Shown here: positions 25,633 through 34,966 of the stretch, piece after piece
Numbering within the stretch: the stretch's first letter is position 1
Layout: every line of letters begins with the position of its first letter
NCBI GenBank assembly: GCA_016219965.1
Contig: JACRJM010000015.1
Coordinates: 157,857 to 221,856 of the forward strand
Source: Candidatus Schekmanbacteria bacterium
GTDB taxonomy: Bacteria; Schekmanbacteria; GWA2-38-11; J061
Direction: 5' to 3'
Length of the DNA: 64,000 bases
Program-made: the position numbers and the translations under genes
The notes under the pieces: generated by a model
What the model saw: the letters and a program-made list of their open reading frames with translations, nothing else
Database searches by the model: none
What the model was told of the DNA's origin: nothing

Positions 25633-27264
25633 ATGATGTCATTAAATAATAATTCTGAAATATCTTCACCCAAACGCGGGGCAGCGTTGTTTGCCATATT
25701 AGCGGTAAGCGCTTTCTTCAGTTTTTATAGATTAGGCTTAGTTGAGTTTGTAGAGGGCGACGAAGCGGTTGTTATGAATAAAATAGTCCGTTTCCTTAAC
25801 TGGGGGACTGATTACAGAAATCTGGCAGCTTTTTTAACAGCAGAGCATCCGCCGATGCGTTTTCTTGTTTCACTTCCCTTTGTCTATCTTTTCGGTGCGT
25901 CAGAGTTCTGGCTCCGTTTTCCGCACGCTTTATCAGGTATTTTGTCTGTGTACTGGGTTTACAGGATTGGAAAGATTGCTTTTAATACTTATTCCGGTTT
26001 GATTGCAGCATTGGTTTTTGCTGTAAGCGGTATGAGTGCAGTGTATAGGTCAGCTAATGGGATAGGTGTATTCACGTTATTTTTGTTAATTGCTCTCGAA
26101 TGTCTTTTTCGCTTTGAATTGGCGGTTACGGAAGAAACAGAAAAGAAATGGTTAAACTACACTTTTTTATTTCTAGGACTTGCATCAATAACTTTCCTCG
26201 AAGGAGTCCTCTTTGCTATTCCGGCGGTTTATTACGCTTACAGGAAAAAAATAAAAGTCAGGGGGATTATAAGAGCATCTTTACCATTTATAATTCTTAG
26301 CACAGGATATCTGTTCCTATGGGTTATTCTGCCAGGCATTGCAGGATATTTCGGTCTTATCCCCTCTTATCTTGCAGGCAATACAACTCATGTTGGAGGG
26401 CGCTTAAACAACTTGTTTGCCTTCAATCTTTCTGAATTTGCCGGAGCAGTTATTGCTACGAATTCTTTGCCGGTGATAATACTTTTTTTGTCGGTTTTTA
26501 TATTTCAGAAAAATCTTATCTGCGAGAGACTGCGATTACCTGTATTTTATTTTCTTCCACATTTTATTGCCTGGTTTTTTCTTTTTAAAAAGCCATGTGG
26601 ACATGGTGCTTATATTGCACCATTATTTGCTCTTGTCATTGGAGGCGGGGTAGTCTTTTGGAATTCCGATACCGCTTCTGTCATGAAAAAAACAGTGCTG
26701 AATTTAATGCTTGCCATAGTAGTTGTTCTTACGGGCTGGCATAATTATATTCTGAATCTGCAGGATGAAATTACACCATCAATAAGAAACTTTGTTTACT
26801 ACGATGAAAGCTATATGAATTATCCTGCCGGTGCCCCGAATTTTAACTTTGAAGGCAAGGCAGCGGCTGGCGTTTACGTGAGAGAGCATGTCAAACCCAC
26901 TGACAGGGTTCTTACCGACTTTGGTTATAATATGGAACTTTATTATGCTGGATTGCTCCATACAAGTGAAGAATTGGATGAGATTGCCCCGCATTTAGCT
27001 GATAGAGATTTAATGCAGTCATCAGGAATACATTATTTGCTTTTAAAATATCCATCCAAATATCAATATGCCGGCACACATATCCCTGCCGCGATAGTCT
27101 TTGTGAGGTCAAAAGCAACAATATATATTTATGATTTATGGAAAGAGCCGGAAAATACCGTCCGTCTTCAGGCAGAGGATGAGCGCAATAAATTTTATGA
27201 AAAGTATGCAGTATGGAATAAAATCAGACCTGTGGCAGCGAATGTTCAATTAAGGAAGGAATAA
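25633..27264 (+). CDS. GT39-like polytopic membrane glycosyltransferase
   Basis: A 543-residue membrane protein with about ten hydrophobic segments and a soluble C-terminal region of about 140 residues. The first loop after the first membrane helix contains VEFVEGDEAVVMNK, in which the acidic E/D pair matches the catalytic loop position of GT-C enzymes of the PMT/ArnT (GT39) group. AEHPPMRFLVSLP follows, matching the HPP motif of the same family. Such enzymes transfer sugars from polyprenyl-phosphate donors on the outer face of the cytoplasmic membrane. The acceptor is unknown. The gene is 6 bases upstream of the B12 radical SAM gene and so probably functions with it. No good Shine-Dalgarno sequence precedes the ATG. 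Confidence 0.8.
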   Translation: MMSLNNNSEISSPKRGAALFAILAVSAFFSFYRLGLVEFVEGDEAVVMNKIVRFLNWGTDYRNLAAFLTAEHPPMRFLVSLPFVYLFGASEFWLRFPHALSGILSVYWVYRIGKIAFNTYSGLIAALVFAVSGMSAVYRSANGIGVFTLFLLIALECLFRFELAVTEETEKKWLNYTFLFLGLASITFLEGVLFAIPAVYYAYRKKIKVRGIIRASLPFIILSTGYLFLWVILPGIAGYFGLIPSYLAGNTTHVGGRLNNLFAFNLSEFAGAVIATNSLPVIILFLSVFIFQKNLICERLRLPVFYFLPHFIAWFFLFKKPCGHGAYIAPLFALVIGGGVVFWNSDTASVMKKTVLNLMLAIVVVLTGWHNYILNLQDEITPSIRNFVYYDESYMNYPAGAPNFNFEGKAAAGVYVREHVKPTDRVLTDFGYNMELYYAGLLHTSEELDEIAPHLADRDLMQSSGIHYLLLKYPSKYQYAGTHIPAAIVFVRSKATIYIYDLWKEPENTVRLQAEDERNKFYEKYAVWNKIRPVAANVQLRKE

Positions 27265-27269
27265 TTAAA

Positions 27270-28631
27270 ATGAGAATACTGCTTATACAGCCGGCTAAGG
27301 CGCCTGTTACCATTGGCGGCGAGGATGTGTTTATCTATGAGCCGCTTGCCCTTGAATACATTGGCGCAGGGGTTGCAGGGAATCATGATGTCAGAATCCT
27401 TGATATGCGTCTCGATAAAAATCTTAATAAGACTCTATATGAATTTAATCCTGATATTGTCGGAATAACCGCATACACAGTGCATGTTAACGGTGTTAAA
27501 GAACTTTTCCGTAAAATTAAGGAGTTCAACCCGGTAATACTTACTGTTGCCGGCGGTCATCATGCAAGTGTTGCCCCCCTGGACTTCATGACACCAAATA
27601 TAGACCTTGTTGTGACAGGCGAAGGGGTTTTTGCATTTAACGAGATTATACGCCGGTTTGAAAAGGGTGAAAACTTTGATGGAATACCGGGAGTTGCAAT
27701 TTGCAAAAAAGACCGTCTTATAATGCCTCAATGCTTATCTCCAATAGAGCTTGATTCCTTACCGTTCCCTGACAGGAAGCTTACTGCTCAATACAGGAAA
27801 CATTATTATTCAGAATGGATGAGGCCGCTTGCATCCATACGCACTTCGAAAGGATGTCCATACAGGTGCAGTTTCTGTGCCCTCTGGAAACTCGCCGGCG
27901 GACATTACTTCCGGAGAAAACCGGAAAAAGTATTGGAAGAGATTGCAGGTATAGAAGAAGAATTTATCTTCTTTGCAGATGATGAATCTCTTGTAGATAC
28001 GGAAAGGATGAAGACGCTTGCCTTGCTCATAAAGAATGCAGGTATAAAAAAACAGTACTTCCTGTATGGAAGAGGCGACACAATTGCCGGCAATCCGGAA
28101 CTACTCGAACTTTGGAAAGAGATCGGTCTTCAAAGGGTATTCGTGGGACTTGAATTTTTCAGGGATGAAGACCTTAAATACATAAAAAAGGGCTCTCATG
28201 TAAGTGATAATGAAAAGGCGGTGAAAATTTTACAGAGCCTTGATATTGACATATATGCATCTTTCATAATCCGTCCCGAATTTAAGAAAGAGGATTTCAG
28301 GGCTTTTATAGAATATTGTCAGGGGCTGGATTTAAACTTTGCATCTTTCGCAATGCTGACACCTCTGCCCGGTACAGATTTTTTTGAAGAGGTAAAAGAC
28401 AAGCTGATAACCCGCAACTATGATTTGTTTGACTTTGTACATACGCAGCTTCCGACGGCTATGCCGCTAAAAGAGTTTTTCAATGAATACTTTGAGCTCT
28501 ACAAAAAATCAGTCCCATTCAGGAAGTCGATATCTTTTCTTAAGAAGTTCCCTATGAAGGAAATCCCTTCTATTCTAAACATCTCATATAAAGCCTTAAA
28601 GAGAATCAAAAACGCTTACCGTGATTATTAA
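27270..28631 (+). CDS. B12-binding radical SAM enzyme (HpnR/hopanoid-methylase-like)
   Basis: A 453-residue class B radical SAM protein. Residues 1-140 form a cobalamin-binding Rossmann domain (RILLIQPAKAP, then VGITAYTVHV, TVAGGHHAS and LVVTGEGV). The radical SAM cluster motif is C196-C200-C203 in GCPYRCSFCALWK, a normal Cx3Cx2C. Then come FADDESLVDTERM and the C-terminal FAMLTPLPGTDFF block. The wording of these blocks recalls hopanoid C-3 methylase HpnR, but many B12 radical SAM methylases and cyclases share them. Possible roles are methylation of a lipid or of a peptide. The gene is tightly linked to the GT39-like gene and lies 4.4 kb from the peptide gene, across a terminator, so a link to the peptide is only a possibility. 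Confidence 0.85.
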   Translation: MRILLIQPAKAPVTIGGEDVFIYEPLALEYIGAGVAGNHDVRILDMRLDKNLNKTLYEFNPDIVGITAYTVHVNGVKELFRKIKEFNPVILTVAGGHHASVAPLDFMTPNIDLVVTGEGVFAFNEIIRRFEKGENFDGIPGVAICKKDRLIMPQCLSPIELDSLPFPDRKLTAQYRKHYYSEWMRPLASIRTSKGCPYRCSFCALWKLAGGHYFRRKPEKVLEEIAGIEEEFIFFADDESLVDTERMKTLALLIKNAGIKKQYFLYGRGDTIAGNPELLELWKEIGLQRVFVGLEFFRDEDLKYIKKGSHVSDNEKAVKILQSLDIDIYASFIIRPEFKKEDFRAFIEYCQGLDLNFASFAMLTPLPGTDFFEEVKDKLITRNYDLFDFVHTQLPTAMPLKEFFNEYFELYKKSVPFRKSISFLKKFPMKEIPSILNISYKALKRIKNAYRDY

Positions 28632-28664
28632 GCGAGGGGAAAGATTGTCTGTTATTTTCCCCGC
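28632..28664. terminator. Possible bidirectional terminator between convergent genes
   Basis: GGGGAAA at 28636-28642 pairs with TTTCCCC at 28656-28662, extended by GC/GC across a two-base bulge. There is no strong T run on either side, so efficiency is uncertain. Confidence 0.4.
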
Positions 28665-28685
28665 AGTTTGATATTCAGTTTGAAA

Positions 28686-29738
28686 TTAATGACGGCACAC
28701 GAAAATTGAGTTTTGTGGGCGTGGCGTATCGATCATCTCGACATTCTTAAATCCCGCGTCAGAAAGCATTGCCCGTGCAGACTCTTCTCCCCAGACTGCT
28801 CCAAGCCCCGGCCCTCCGCATGCAAGGGACACTGTCACGCAGTGCATCAGGCTCATGCCATAGTACATCGGGGCAAAGGGGTTTCCCATATTGTTTTCAA
28901 CCTTGCTTGAGAATTTAAATTCAATCATCAGGAAAGTCCCGTCAGGGGACAAAGTTTTTTTCACCTGCTGTAAAACGTTTAATGGTTTTTGCTGGTCATG
29001 GATTGTGTCAAAGGCAGTTATGAGATCGAATTTCCGTTCCTGCGAAAACTCTGAAACGTCAATTACTTCGAATTTTGAATTTAGAAGTCCCATAATCTTG
29101 GCTTCATTTCTTGCACGTGCTACAGCATCTTCTGCTATGTCGTATCCGTAAAACTTCGAGGCAGGAAATTCGGAGGCAAGTATATTCATTGCATGACCTG
29201 TGCCGCAGCCAATATCAAGGACATTGATGCCTGCTTTTAATCTATCACTCAAACCATCGACCCTGCCAATAAATCCTCCTATCAGATGTTCATCAAATAT
29301 GCGGCGCCATGTGTCATCCATGCAGTTCGTGAACTCAGGTCTGAATTCCTGATATGGGATTCCGCCGCCATTACGAAAGCACTTTGTCAAACCTGTGAGC
29401 TGGCTTCCAAAATGATTGATCATACGGCTCAACGGGCTCATGTTGATTGATTTATTTCCTGTTAAATACAGAGCGTGTTCTTCGGGAAGTGAGTATTTCT
29501 CTGATGACGGGTCATAGGTAAAGATCCCGCCTGTTGCCATCGCACAAAGCCATTCGCGGACATATCTCTCGTTAAGCCCGGCACGCTTACTTAATTCAGA
29601 ACTTGTTGCAGGGCCTTCTGATGCAGCTTCGAAGAGACCTGTCTGGTAACCGATATCAATCAATTTTGTAAGGACTGCCCCTGAGTATATGTTAAGAAGT
29701 TTTCCTGCAAACTCTTTTGACGGCTCTGGTTTATTCAT
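28686..29738 (-). CDS. Class I SAM-dependent methyltransferase with winged-helix N-terminus
   Basis: A 350-residue enzyme. Residues 15-80 form a winged-helix domain (LTKLIDIGYQTGLFEAASEG, then LSKRAGLNERYVREWL) as in Rv2258c-like methyltransferases. Residues 170-300 hold the methyltransferase core, with the SAM loop VLDIGCGTGHAM at 173-184, the second-strand acidic residue in FYGYDIAEDA, and LITAFDTIHD followed by LSPDGTFLMIE. The sequence GGPGLGAVWGEESARAML near residue 310 is typical of this family. The enzyme is cytosolic and its substrate is not predictable. It is convergent with the B12 radical SAM gene and divergent from kdp, so it stands alone. Confidence 0.85.
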   Translation of the reverse strand: MNKPEPSKEFAGKLLNIYSGAVLTKLIDIGYQTGLFEAASEGPATSSELSKRAGLNERYVREWLCAMATGGIFTYDPSSEKYSLPEEHALYLTGNKSINMSPLSRMINHFGSQLTGLTKCFRNGGGIPYQEFRPEFTNCMDDTWRRIFDEHLIGGFIGRVDGLSDRLKAGINVLDIGCGTGHAMNILASEFPASKFYGYDIAEDAVARARNEAKIMGLLNSKFEVIDVSEFSQERKFDLITAFDTIHDQQKPLNVLQQVKKTLSPDGTFLMIEFKFSSKVENNMGNPFAPMYYGMSLMHCVTVSLACGGPGLGAVWGEESARAMLSDAGFKNVEMIDTPRPQNSIFVCRH

Positions 29739-29955
29739 TGTTAATTATCTCCTCCATTTTCTTCTTTGTGATTGGACCCCTGTGATGTTGTAAATGTTTA
29801 ACTGCCCATAAAGCATTTCTATATATCCTTTTAATAGCAAGGATTGAAGTTAATCTTAACAAAATTTTTACACAAAACAGCATCATCTTTACTACGCCCT
29901 GAATCATAATTGTAATAATGTGTCTTTGAATAATGAACAGATGGAGGAAGTATTT

Positions 29956-30048
29956 ATGGACATCTTTTATTGGATTGGCGGAATAGTCGCATTGGGACTT
30001 CTTGTGTATCTTCTCATCGCGCTGATGAAACCGGAGATATTCTCATGA
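29956..30048 (+). CDS. kdpF: KdpF, small subunit of the potassium-transporting ATPase
   Basis: A 30-residue single-span membrane peptide (MDIFYWIGGIVALGLLVYLL, then ending MKPEIFS), too short for standard ORF listing. The pattern of one hydrophobic helix followed by LxxALxxPExF is the KdpF signature. A GGAGG ribosome-binding site lies eight bases upstream. The gene overlaps kdpA by four bases (ATGA), so translation is probably coupled. KdpF stabilises the KdpABC complex in the inner membrane. Confidence 0.9.
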   Translation: MDIFYWIGGIVALGLLVYLLIALMKPEIFS

Positions 30049-31784
30049 CTGCAAATGGAATAATTCAAATCAGTTTGTACATGGCGGTTCTCTTGATCCT
30101 TGTGAAGCCGCTTGGCAGTTATATGGCAAAGGTGTATCAGGGTGAGCCGCATTTTTTAAAGCGAATTTTAAGTCCTATCGAGAAGCTGATTTACCGGATG
30201 CTTGGCGTGCACCCCGATGATGAAATGGTATGGAGCACATATGCAACAGCAGCGATCCTCTTCAAACTTGCTTTTTTCTTTTTGTTGTATCTGATTTTGC
30301 GTATTCAGGGAATGCTGCCGCTTAACCCGCAGGGTTTCCCGGGAGTCCCATCAGCACTTGCATTCAATACAGCAGTAAGTTTTATTACCAACACTAACTG
30401 GCAGGCTTATGGCGGTGAATCTACCATGAGCTATCTCTCACAGATGATGGGGCTTGCTGTCCAGAACTTTGTTTCTGCAGCACAGGGAATGGCAGTACTG
30501 GTTGCTCTTGTCAGGGGATTTACGCGCCGTACAACGAAAACAATAGGCAATTTCTGGGTTGACCTTACACGCTCAGCTCTTTATATTCTGCTGCCGCTCT
30601 CTCTTATAATGGCCGTGTTCCTTGTATCGCAGGGAGTAGTGCAGAATTTCAGTCCTTATAAAAACGTGCCGCTTCTTCAGCCTGTAAATAGCAGCTCTGC
30701 CAAAGTTGCTGAACAGACGCTCCCTTTAGGACCTACTGCCTCACAGATTGCGATAAAACAGCTTGGCACTAATGGCGGAGGTTTTTTCAATGTCAACTCT
30801 GCACATCCATTTGAGAACCCAACTCCTCTTTCAAATTTCATTGAGATGCTGGCGATTCTTCTTATCCCTGCCGCGCTCTGCTACACCTTTGGCAGGATGG
30901 TCGGCAACAGCCGGCAGGGATGGGCATTACTTTATGTCATGCTGATAATATTCATCCCATTGCTGCTCTTATGTTATTCGAGCGAGCAGGCGGGAAACCC
31001 TCTTCTCACGGCAGCAGGTGTTAACCAGTCTGCCGGGAATCTCCAGGTGGGCGGCAATATGGAGGGAAAAGAAGTACGCTTCGGCATTGCAAATTCTGCG
31101 CTCTGGGCAACTGCAACGACAGCTGCATCAAACGGCTCTGTAAACTCCATGCACGATTCGTTCAGTCCTCTCGGAGGGCTTGTGCCTATGGTCATGATAC
31201 AACTTGGAGAAGTGGTTTTTGGCGGTGTAGGTTCAGGCCTATATGGAATGATCGCATTTGCCATAGTGGCAGTCTTTGTTTCCGGACTTATGGTAGGACG
31301 TACACCGGAATATCTCGGAAAAAAAATAGAGGCCTTTGAGATGAAGATGGCGTCGCTTGTAATTTTAGTCCCTGCTGCATGTGTATTAGTTGGAACTGCT
31401 GTTGCATCTGTGACAGGCGCAGGTATTGCAGGTATATCTAATCCGGGACCACATGGATTCTCACAGATTCTTTATGCTTTTTCCTCTGCATCGAACAACA
31501 ATGGCAGCGCCTTTGGAGGCCTCTCTGCAAATACTACTTTTTATAATGTGCTGCTTGGGATAGCCATGCTTTTGGGCAGATTCTGGGTGATGATTCCGGT
31601 ACTTGCAATCGCAGGCGCTCTTGCTCAAAAAAAACATGTTCCTCCGGGAACAGGGACATTGCCTACGGATACACCGCTTTTTGTCATTCTCCTTGCAGGC
31701 ATTGTAATTATTGTTGGCGCACTGACATATCTTCCGGCTCTTGCGCTTGGCCCGATAGCCGAGCATCTGATGCTGTACAAATAA
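30045..31784 (+). CDS. kdpA: KdpA, potassium-binding channel subunit
   Basis: A 579-residue membrane protein, close to the usual length of about 560. The frame is open further upstream, but the extension is only the kdpF region read in another frame. The ATG at 30045 overlapping the kdpF stop starts the family N-terminus (MTANGIIQISLYMAVLLILV), so I use it. Selectivity-filter-like segments are visible: TNTNWQAYGGE near residue 110, KQLGTNGGGFFNVNSAHPFE near residue 235, the third around MIQLGEVVFGGVGSGL, and the fourth at SSASNNNGSAFGG. KdpA forms the potassium pathway of the high-affinity P-type ATPase. It is the second gene of kdpFABC. Confidence 0.95.
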   Translation: MTANGIIQISLYMAVLLILVKPLGSYMAKVYQGEPHFLKRILSPIEKLIYRMLGVHPDDEMVWSTYATAAILFKLAFFFLLYLILRIQGMLPLNPQGFPGVPSALAFNTAVSFITNTNWQAYGGESTMSYLSQMMGLAVQNFVSAAQGMAVLVALVRGFTRRTTKTIGNFWVDLTRSALYILLPLSLIMAVFLVSQGVVQNFSPYKNVPLLQPVNSSSAKVAEQTLPLGPTASQIAIKQLGTNGGGFFNVNSAHPFENPTPLSNFIEMLAILLIPAALCYTFGRMVGNSRQGWALLYVMLIIFIPLLLLCYSSEQAGNPLLTAAGVNQSAGNLQVGGNMEGKEVRFGIANSALWATATTAASNGSVNSMHDSFSPLGGLVPMVMIQLGEVVFGGVGSGLYGMIAFAIVAVFVSGLMVGRTPEYLGKKIEAFEMKMASLVILVPAACVLVGTAVASVTGAGIAGISNPGPHGFSQILYAFSSASNNNGSAFGGLSANTTFYNVLLGIAMLLGRFWVMIPVLAIAGALAQKKHVPPGTGTLPTDTPLFVILLAGIVIIVGALTYLPALALGPIAEHLMLYK

Positions 31785-31802
31785 TATGAAAGAGTAATAG
31801 TC

Positions 31803-33875
31803 ATGGAACATAAAAAGAAACCACATTCACTTTTTGAGGCACAGATAGTAAAGCGTGCGATAATCGATTCGCTGATAAAACTTAATCCGCGAAACCAGAT
31901 CAGAAACCCGGTGATGTTCGTGGTAGAGGTGGGAAGCATACTTACCACGCTGTTATTTATCAATGCCATTTTTGTTCCTGGGATGGAGTCTCCGTTGTTT
32001 ATCCTCTCAATATCTCTCTGGTTATGGGCAACGGTGCTATTTGCAAATTTTGCGGAATCCGTAGCTGAAGGGCGCGGAAAGGCGCAGGCAGATGCATTGC
32101 GGAGTTCCCGTAAAGATGTCCACGCAAAACGCCTTGAACACCCTGAACGGGATGCGAAAATTACAGCAGTTCCCTCATCGCAGTTGAGAAAAGGGGACTA
32201 CGTTCTTGTAGAAGCTGGAGACATTATACCAGGCGACGGCGAAATAGAAGTCGGTGTAGCATCTGTAAATGAAAGCGCAATAACCGGAGAAAGCGCCCCT
32301 GTCATTCGTGAAAGCGGCGGCGACAGGAGTGCAGTCACCGGAGGTACTCTTGTTCTTTCAGACTGGATAGTAGTGCGGATCACCACAAACCCGGGGGAAA
32401 CCTTCCTTGACCGGATGATCTCCATGGTCGAGGGTGCAAAGCGGCAGAAAACTCCTAACGAGATAGCACTCGATATTTTACTTGCAGGACTTACCATAAT
32501 TTTCCTTCTGGCAACAGTGACTCTTCTTCCATTTTCCATATTCAGCGTCAATGCTGCAGGGCAGGGGAGCCCGGTCACAATGGTAGTGCTCGTGTCGCTC
32601 CTTGTCTGTCTTATCCCTACTACAATCGGAGGACTCCTTTCCGCAATCGGCATAGCCGGAATGGACCGTCTTATTCAGGCAAATGTCATCGCTATGTCAG
32701 GCCGTGCAGTTGAAGCTGCTGGGGATGTAGACGTACTGCTCCTCGACAAGACAGGGACAATAACATTGGGAAACAGACAGGCGACATCTTTTATGCCGGC
32801 ACTGGGAGTGGAAAGCAATATGCTTGCAGACGCTGCCCAGCTCGCATCACTTGCCGACGAGACTCCGGAGGGGAGAAGTATTGTAGTTTTTGCCAAAGAG
32901 AAATACGGACTGCGTGAAAGGGATATCCATGAACTCGGTGCAACATTCGTTCCTTTTTCAGCGCACACGCGCATGAGCGGAGTAAATCTTAATGGAAGGG
33001 AAATACGCAAGGGTGCAACAGACGCAGTGGAAGCCTTCGTACAGAGCAAGGGGGGCACATTCCCTCCGGATGTCAAAGAGGCTGTTGAAGAAATTGCGCG
33101 CTCAGGAGCTACACCGCTTGTTGTTGCAGAAGGAGGGAAAGTTCTTGGCGCCATACGGCTGAGCGATATCGTGAAGGGGGGGATTAACGAGCGTTTTGCA
33201 GAGCTTAGAAAGATGGGGATCTCGACAGTCATGATTACCGGAGACAATCCGCTTACAGCAGCCGCGGTTGCGGCTGAAGCCGGAGTGGATGATTTTCTGG
33301 CTGAGGCAACTCCTGAAACAAAGCTCTCTCTTATACGGAAATATCAGGCAGGTGGAAAGCTGGTTGCCATGACAGGAGACGGTACAAATGATGCGCCGGC
33401 ACTTGCACAGGCTGATGTTGCAGTTGCAATGAATACAGGTACGCAGGCAGCAAAGGAAGCGGGGAACATGGTTGACCTTGACTCAAATCCCACGAAACTC
33501 ATCGAGATTGTTGAGATAGGAAAGCAGTTATTGATGACGCGCGGCACGCTTACCACATTCAGCATATCCAATGATGTGGCAAAATACTTTGCCATTCTTC
33601 CGGCAGCATTTGTTACTACATATCCGCAGCTTGGCTCTTTAAACATCATGGGGCTTACAACCCCGCATAGCGCAATACTTTCGGCAGTCATATTTAATGC
33701 TCTTGTAATCATCGCACTTATCCCGCTGGCACTGCGCGGTGTGGCATACCGGCCTCTTGGAGCAGCGCTTGTACTGCGCAATAATCTCCTTATTTATGGG
33801 CTTGGCGGACTGATTGTGCCATTTGTCGGGATCAAGATAATTGATTTGCTCTTAACTTTTTTACATCTGGCGTGA
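31803..33875 (+). CDS. kdpB: KdpB, catalytic P-type ATPase subunit
   Basis: A 690-residue P-type ATPase of normal length. The phosphorylation motif [13 protein letters not shown], the actuator motif SAITGESAP, the nucleotide-binding [10 protein letters not shown] and the hinge motif [11 protein letters not shown] are all intact. The inner-membrane segments flank [20 protein letters not shown]. The enzyme hydrolyses ATP to drive potassium through KdpA. It lies 18 bases after kdpA and its stop overlaps the region of the kdpC ribosome-binding site. Nothing unusual is visible. Confidence 0.95.
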   Translation: MEHKKKPHSLFEAQIVKRAIIDSLIKLNPRNQIRNPVMFVVEVGSILTTLLFINAIFVPGMESPLFILSISLWLWATVLFANFAESVAEGRGKAQADALRSSRKDVHAKRLEHPERDAKITAVPSSQLRKGDYVLVEAGDIIPGDGEIEVGVASVNESAITGESAPVIRESGGDRSAVTGGTLVLSDWIVVRITTNPGETFLDRMISMVEGAKRQKTPNEIALDILLAGLTIIFLLATVTLLPFSIFSVNAAGQGSPVTMVVLVSLLVCLIPTTIGGLLSAIGIAGMDRLIQANVIAMSGRAVEAAGDVDVLLLDKTGTITLGNRQATSFMPALGVESNMLADAAQLASLADETPEGRSIVVFAKEKYGLRERDIHELGATFVPFSAHTRMSGVNLNGREIRKGATDAVEAFVQSKGGTFPPDVKEAVEEIARSGATPLVVAEGGKVLGAIRLSDIVKGGINERFAELRKMGISTVMITGDNPLTAAAVAAEAGVDDFLAEATPETKLSLIRKYQAGGKLVAMTGDGTNDAPALAQADVAVAMNTGTQAAKEAGNMVDLDSNPTKLIEIVEIGKQLLMTRGTLTTFSISNDVAKYFAILPAAFVTTYPQLGSLNIMGLTTPHSAILSAVIFNALVIIALIPLALRGVAYRPLGAALVLRNNLLIYGLGGLIVPFVGIKIIDLLLTFLHLA

Positions 33876-33886
33876 GGATACATATC

Positions 33887-34489
33887 ATGAGAATGATACG
33901 GCCTGTAATAGTTTCATTGATTGTTTTCACGGTAATTACCGGGATTATTTATCCACTTATAGTGACCGGCATTGCGCAGCTAATCTTTCCGGTTCAGGCA
34001 AACGGCAGCATAATAATAAAAAACGGAAAACCAGCAGGTTCCGCTCTGATAGGTCAGTCTTTTGATAGTCCAGGATATTTTTGGGGAAGGTTGTCGGCAA
34101 CACAGCCGTTTCCATACAATTCAGCTTCTTCATCCGGATCCAATCTGGCACAAAGCAATCCGGCCCTTGTTAAACAGGCAAAGGAACGGATTTCTACATT
34201 AAGAGATGCTGACCCGCAGGCTCCTGCAATGGTGCCGGTTGATCTTGCTACTGCATCTGCAAGCGGTATTGATCCGGATATAACTCCTGCGGCTGCTGAA
34301 TATCAGGTAAAACGGGTTGCAAAAGCACGTCGACTCTCAGAAGCAAGAGTAAGTGCTCTTGTTACGCAGTTTACCGAAGACCGGCAATTTGGCATCCTTG
34401 GCGAGCCGGCAGTCAATGTGCTTAAGTTGAATCTTGCGCTTGATGATATTCAAAAAAATGAGACAAATGAAAGGATAAAACATGAATAA
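33887..34489 (+). CDS. kdpC: KdpC, potassium-transporting ATPase subunit C
   Basis: A 200-residue protein with one N-terminal membrane helix ([20 protein letters not shown]) and a periplasmic domain carrying family blocks [38 protein letters not shown] and [13 protein letters not shown]. An in-frame GTG at 33872 lies within the end of kdpB. The ATG at 33887 has a GAGGA ribosome-binding site nine bases upstream and gives the family N-terminus, so I use it. KdpC is an essential accessory subunit. The final 8 bases overlap the next gene. Confidence 0.93.
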   Translation: MRMIRPVIVSLIVFTVITGIIYPLIVTGIAQLIFPVQANGSIIIKNGKPAGSALIGQSFDSPGYFWGRLSATQPFPYNSASSSGSNLAQSNPALVKQAKERISTLRDADPQAPAMVPVDLATASASGIDPDITPAAAEYQVKRVAKARRLSEARVSALVTQFTEDRQFGILGEPAVNVLKLNLALDDIQKNETNERIKHE

Positions 34490-34874
34490 AAAGTTTATCA
34501 AAGCTCTTTCTGTCATACTGTTTATGTCAGCTCTCAGCGCTCCTTTCACAGTATCTGCTGTTTCCTATCCTATACGGGTTTACCATCGCCCTGACAATGG
34601 TAAAAAGATAATGAAGGTTGGCCAGATGGCGTTTCTCTTTCATAGCGGTACAGATGATGTGAAGAAGGCGATACATGTCAACGATGTTCTCACCATTTAC
34701 AGGATAGACACATCTTGTGAAATCAGTGAAGTCGGGAAAGCGAGGGTATTGTCCTATGTTGGGGAAACATATTTAAAGGTTGAGATTATCCAGGGTGAGA
34801 TCAAGCCTAATGACATAGGAAAAAAAGATAATGTGTCATGTCTCGTAATCTCTGAAGGTATTTGTAAACAATAG
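34482..34874 (+). CDS. Small exported protein in the kdp operon
   Basis: A 130-residue protein of unknown family. Residues 1-27 look like a signal peptide ([20 protein letters not shown], ending VSA). The mature part of about 100 residues is beta-rich, with [25 protein letters not shown] and [10 protein letters not shown]. It has two cysteines that could form a disulphide and ends EGICKQ. The gene overlaps kdpC by 8 bases and has an AAAGGA ribosome-binding site, so it is translated from the kdp message. It precedes the kinase gene. A periplasmic accessory factor or signal modulator of the Kdp system is a reasonable guess, but nothing in the sequence proves it. Confidence 0.75.
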   Translation: MNKKFIKALSVILFMSALSAPFTVSAVSYPIRVYHRPDNGKKIMKVGQMAFLFHSGTDDVKKAIHVNDVLTIYRIDTSCEISEVGKARVLSYVGETYLKVEIIQGEIKPNDIGKKDNVSCLVISEGICKQ

Positions 34875-34966
34875 TTGATCATCAATAATTATTTGCCCGC
34901 GCCATAGAAAGATGCGACAATATAAGTAATGAGTAAAGAGGTAAAGCCAAAGGACCGGTTTCAGAA

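Noticed and set aside
29970-30044. 25-codon upstream extension of kdpA
   Set aside because: It overlaps kdpF in another frame and does not resemble KdpA; the ATG overlapping the kdpF stop is the family start.
32675-33247. 190-codon open frame opposite kdpB
   Set aside because: kdpB has all its catalytic motifs in the other strand; this frame is a compositional shadow.
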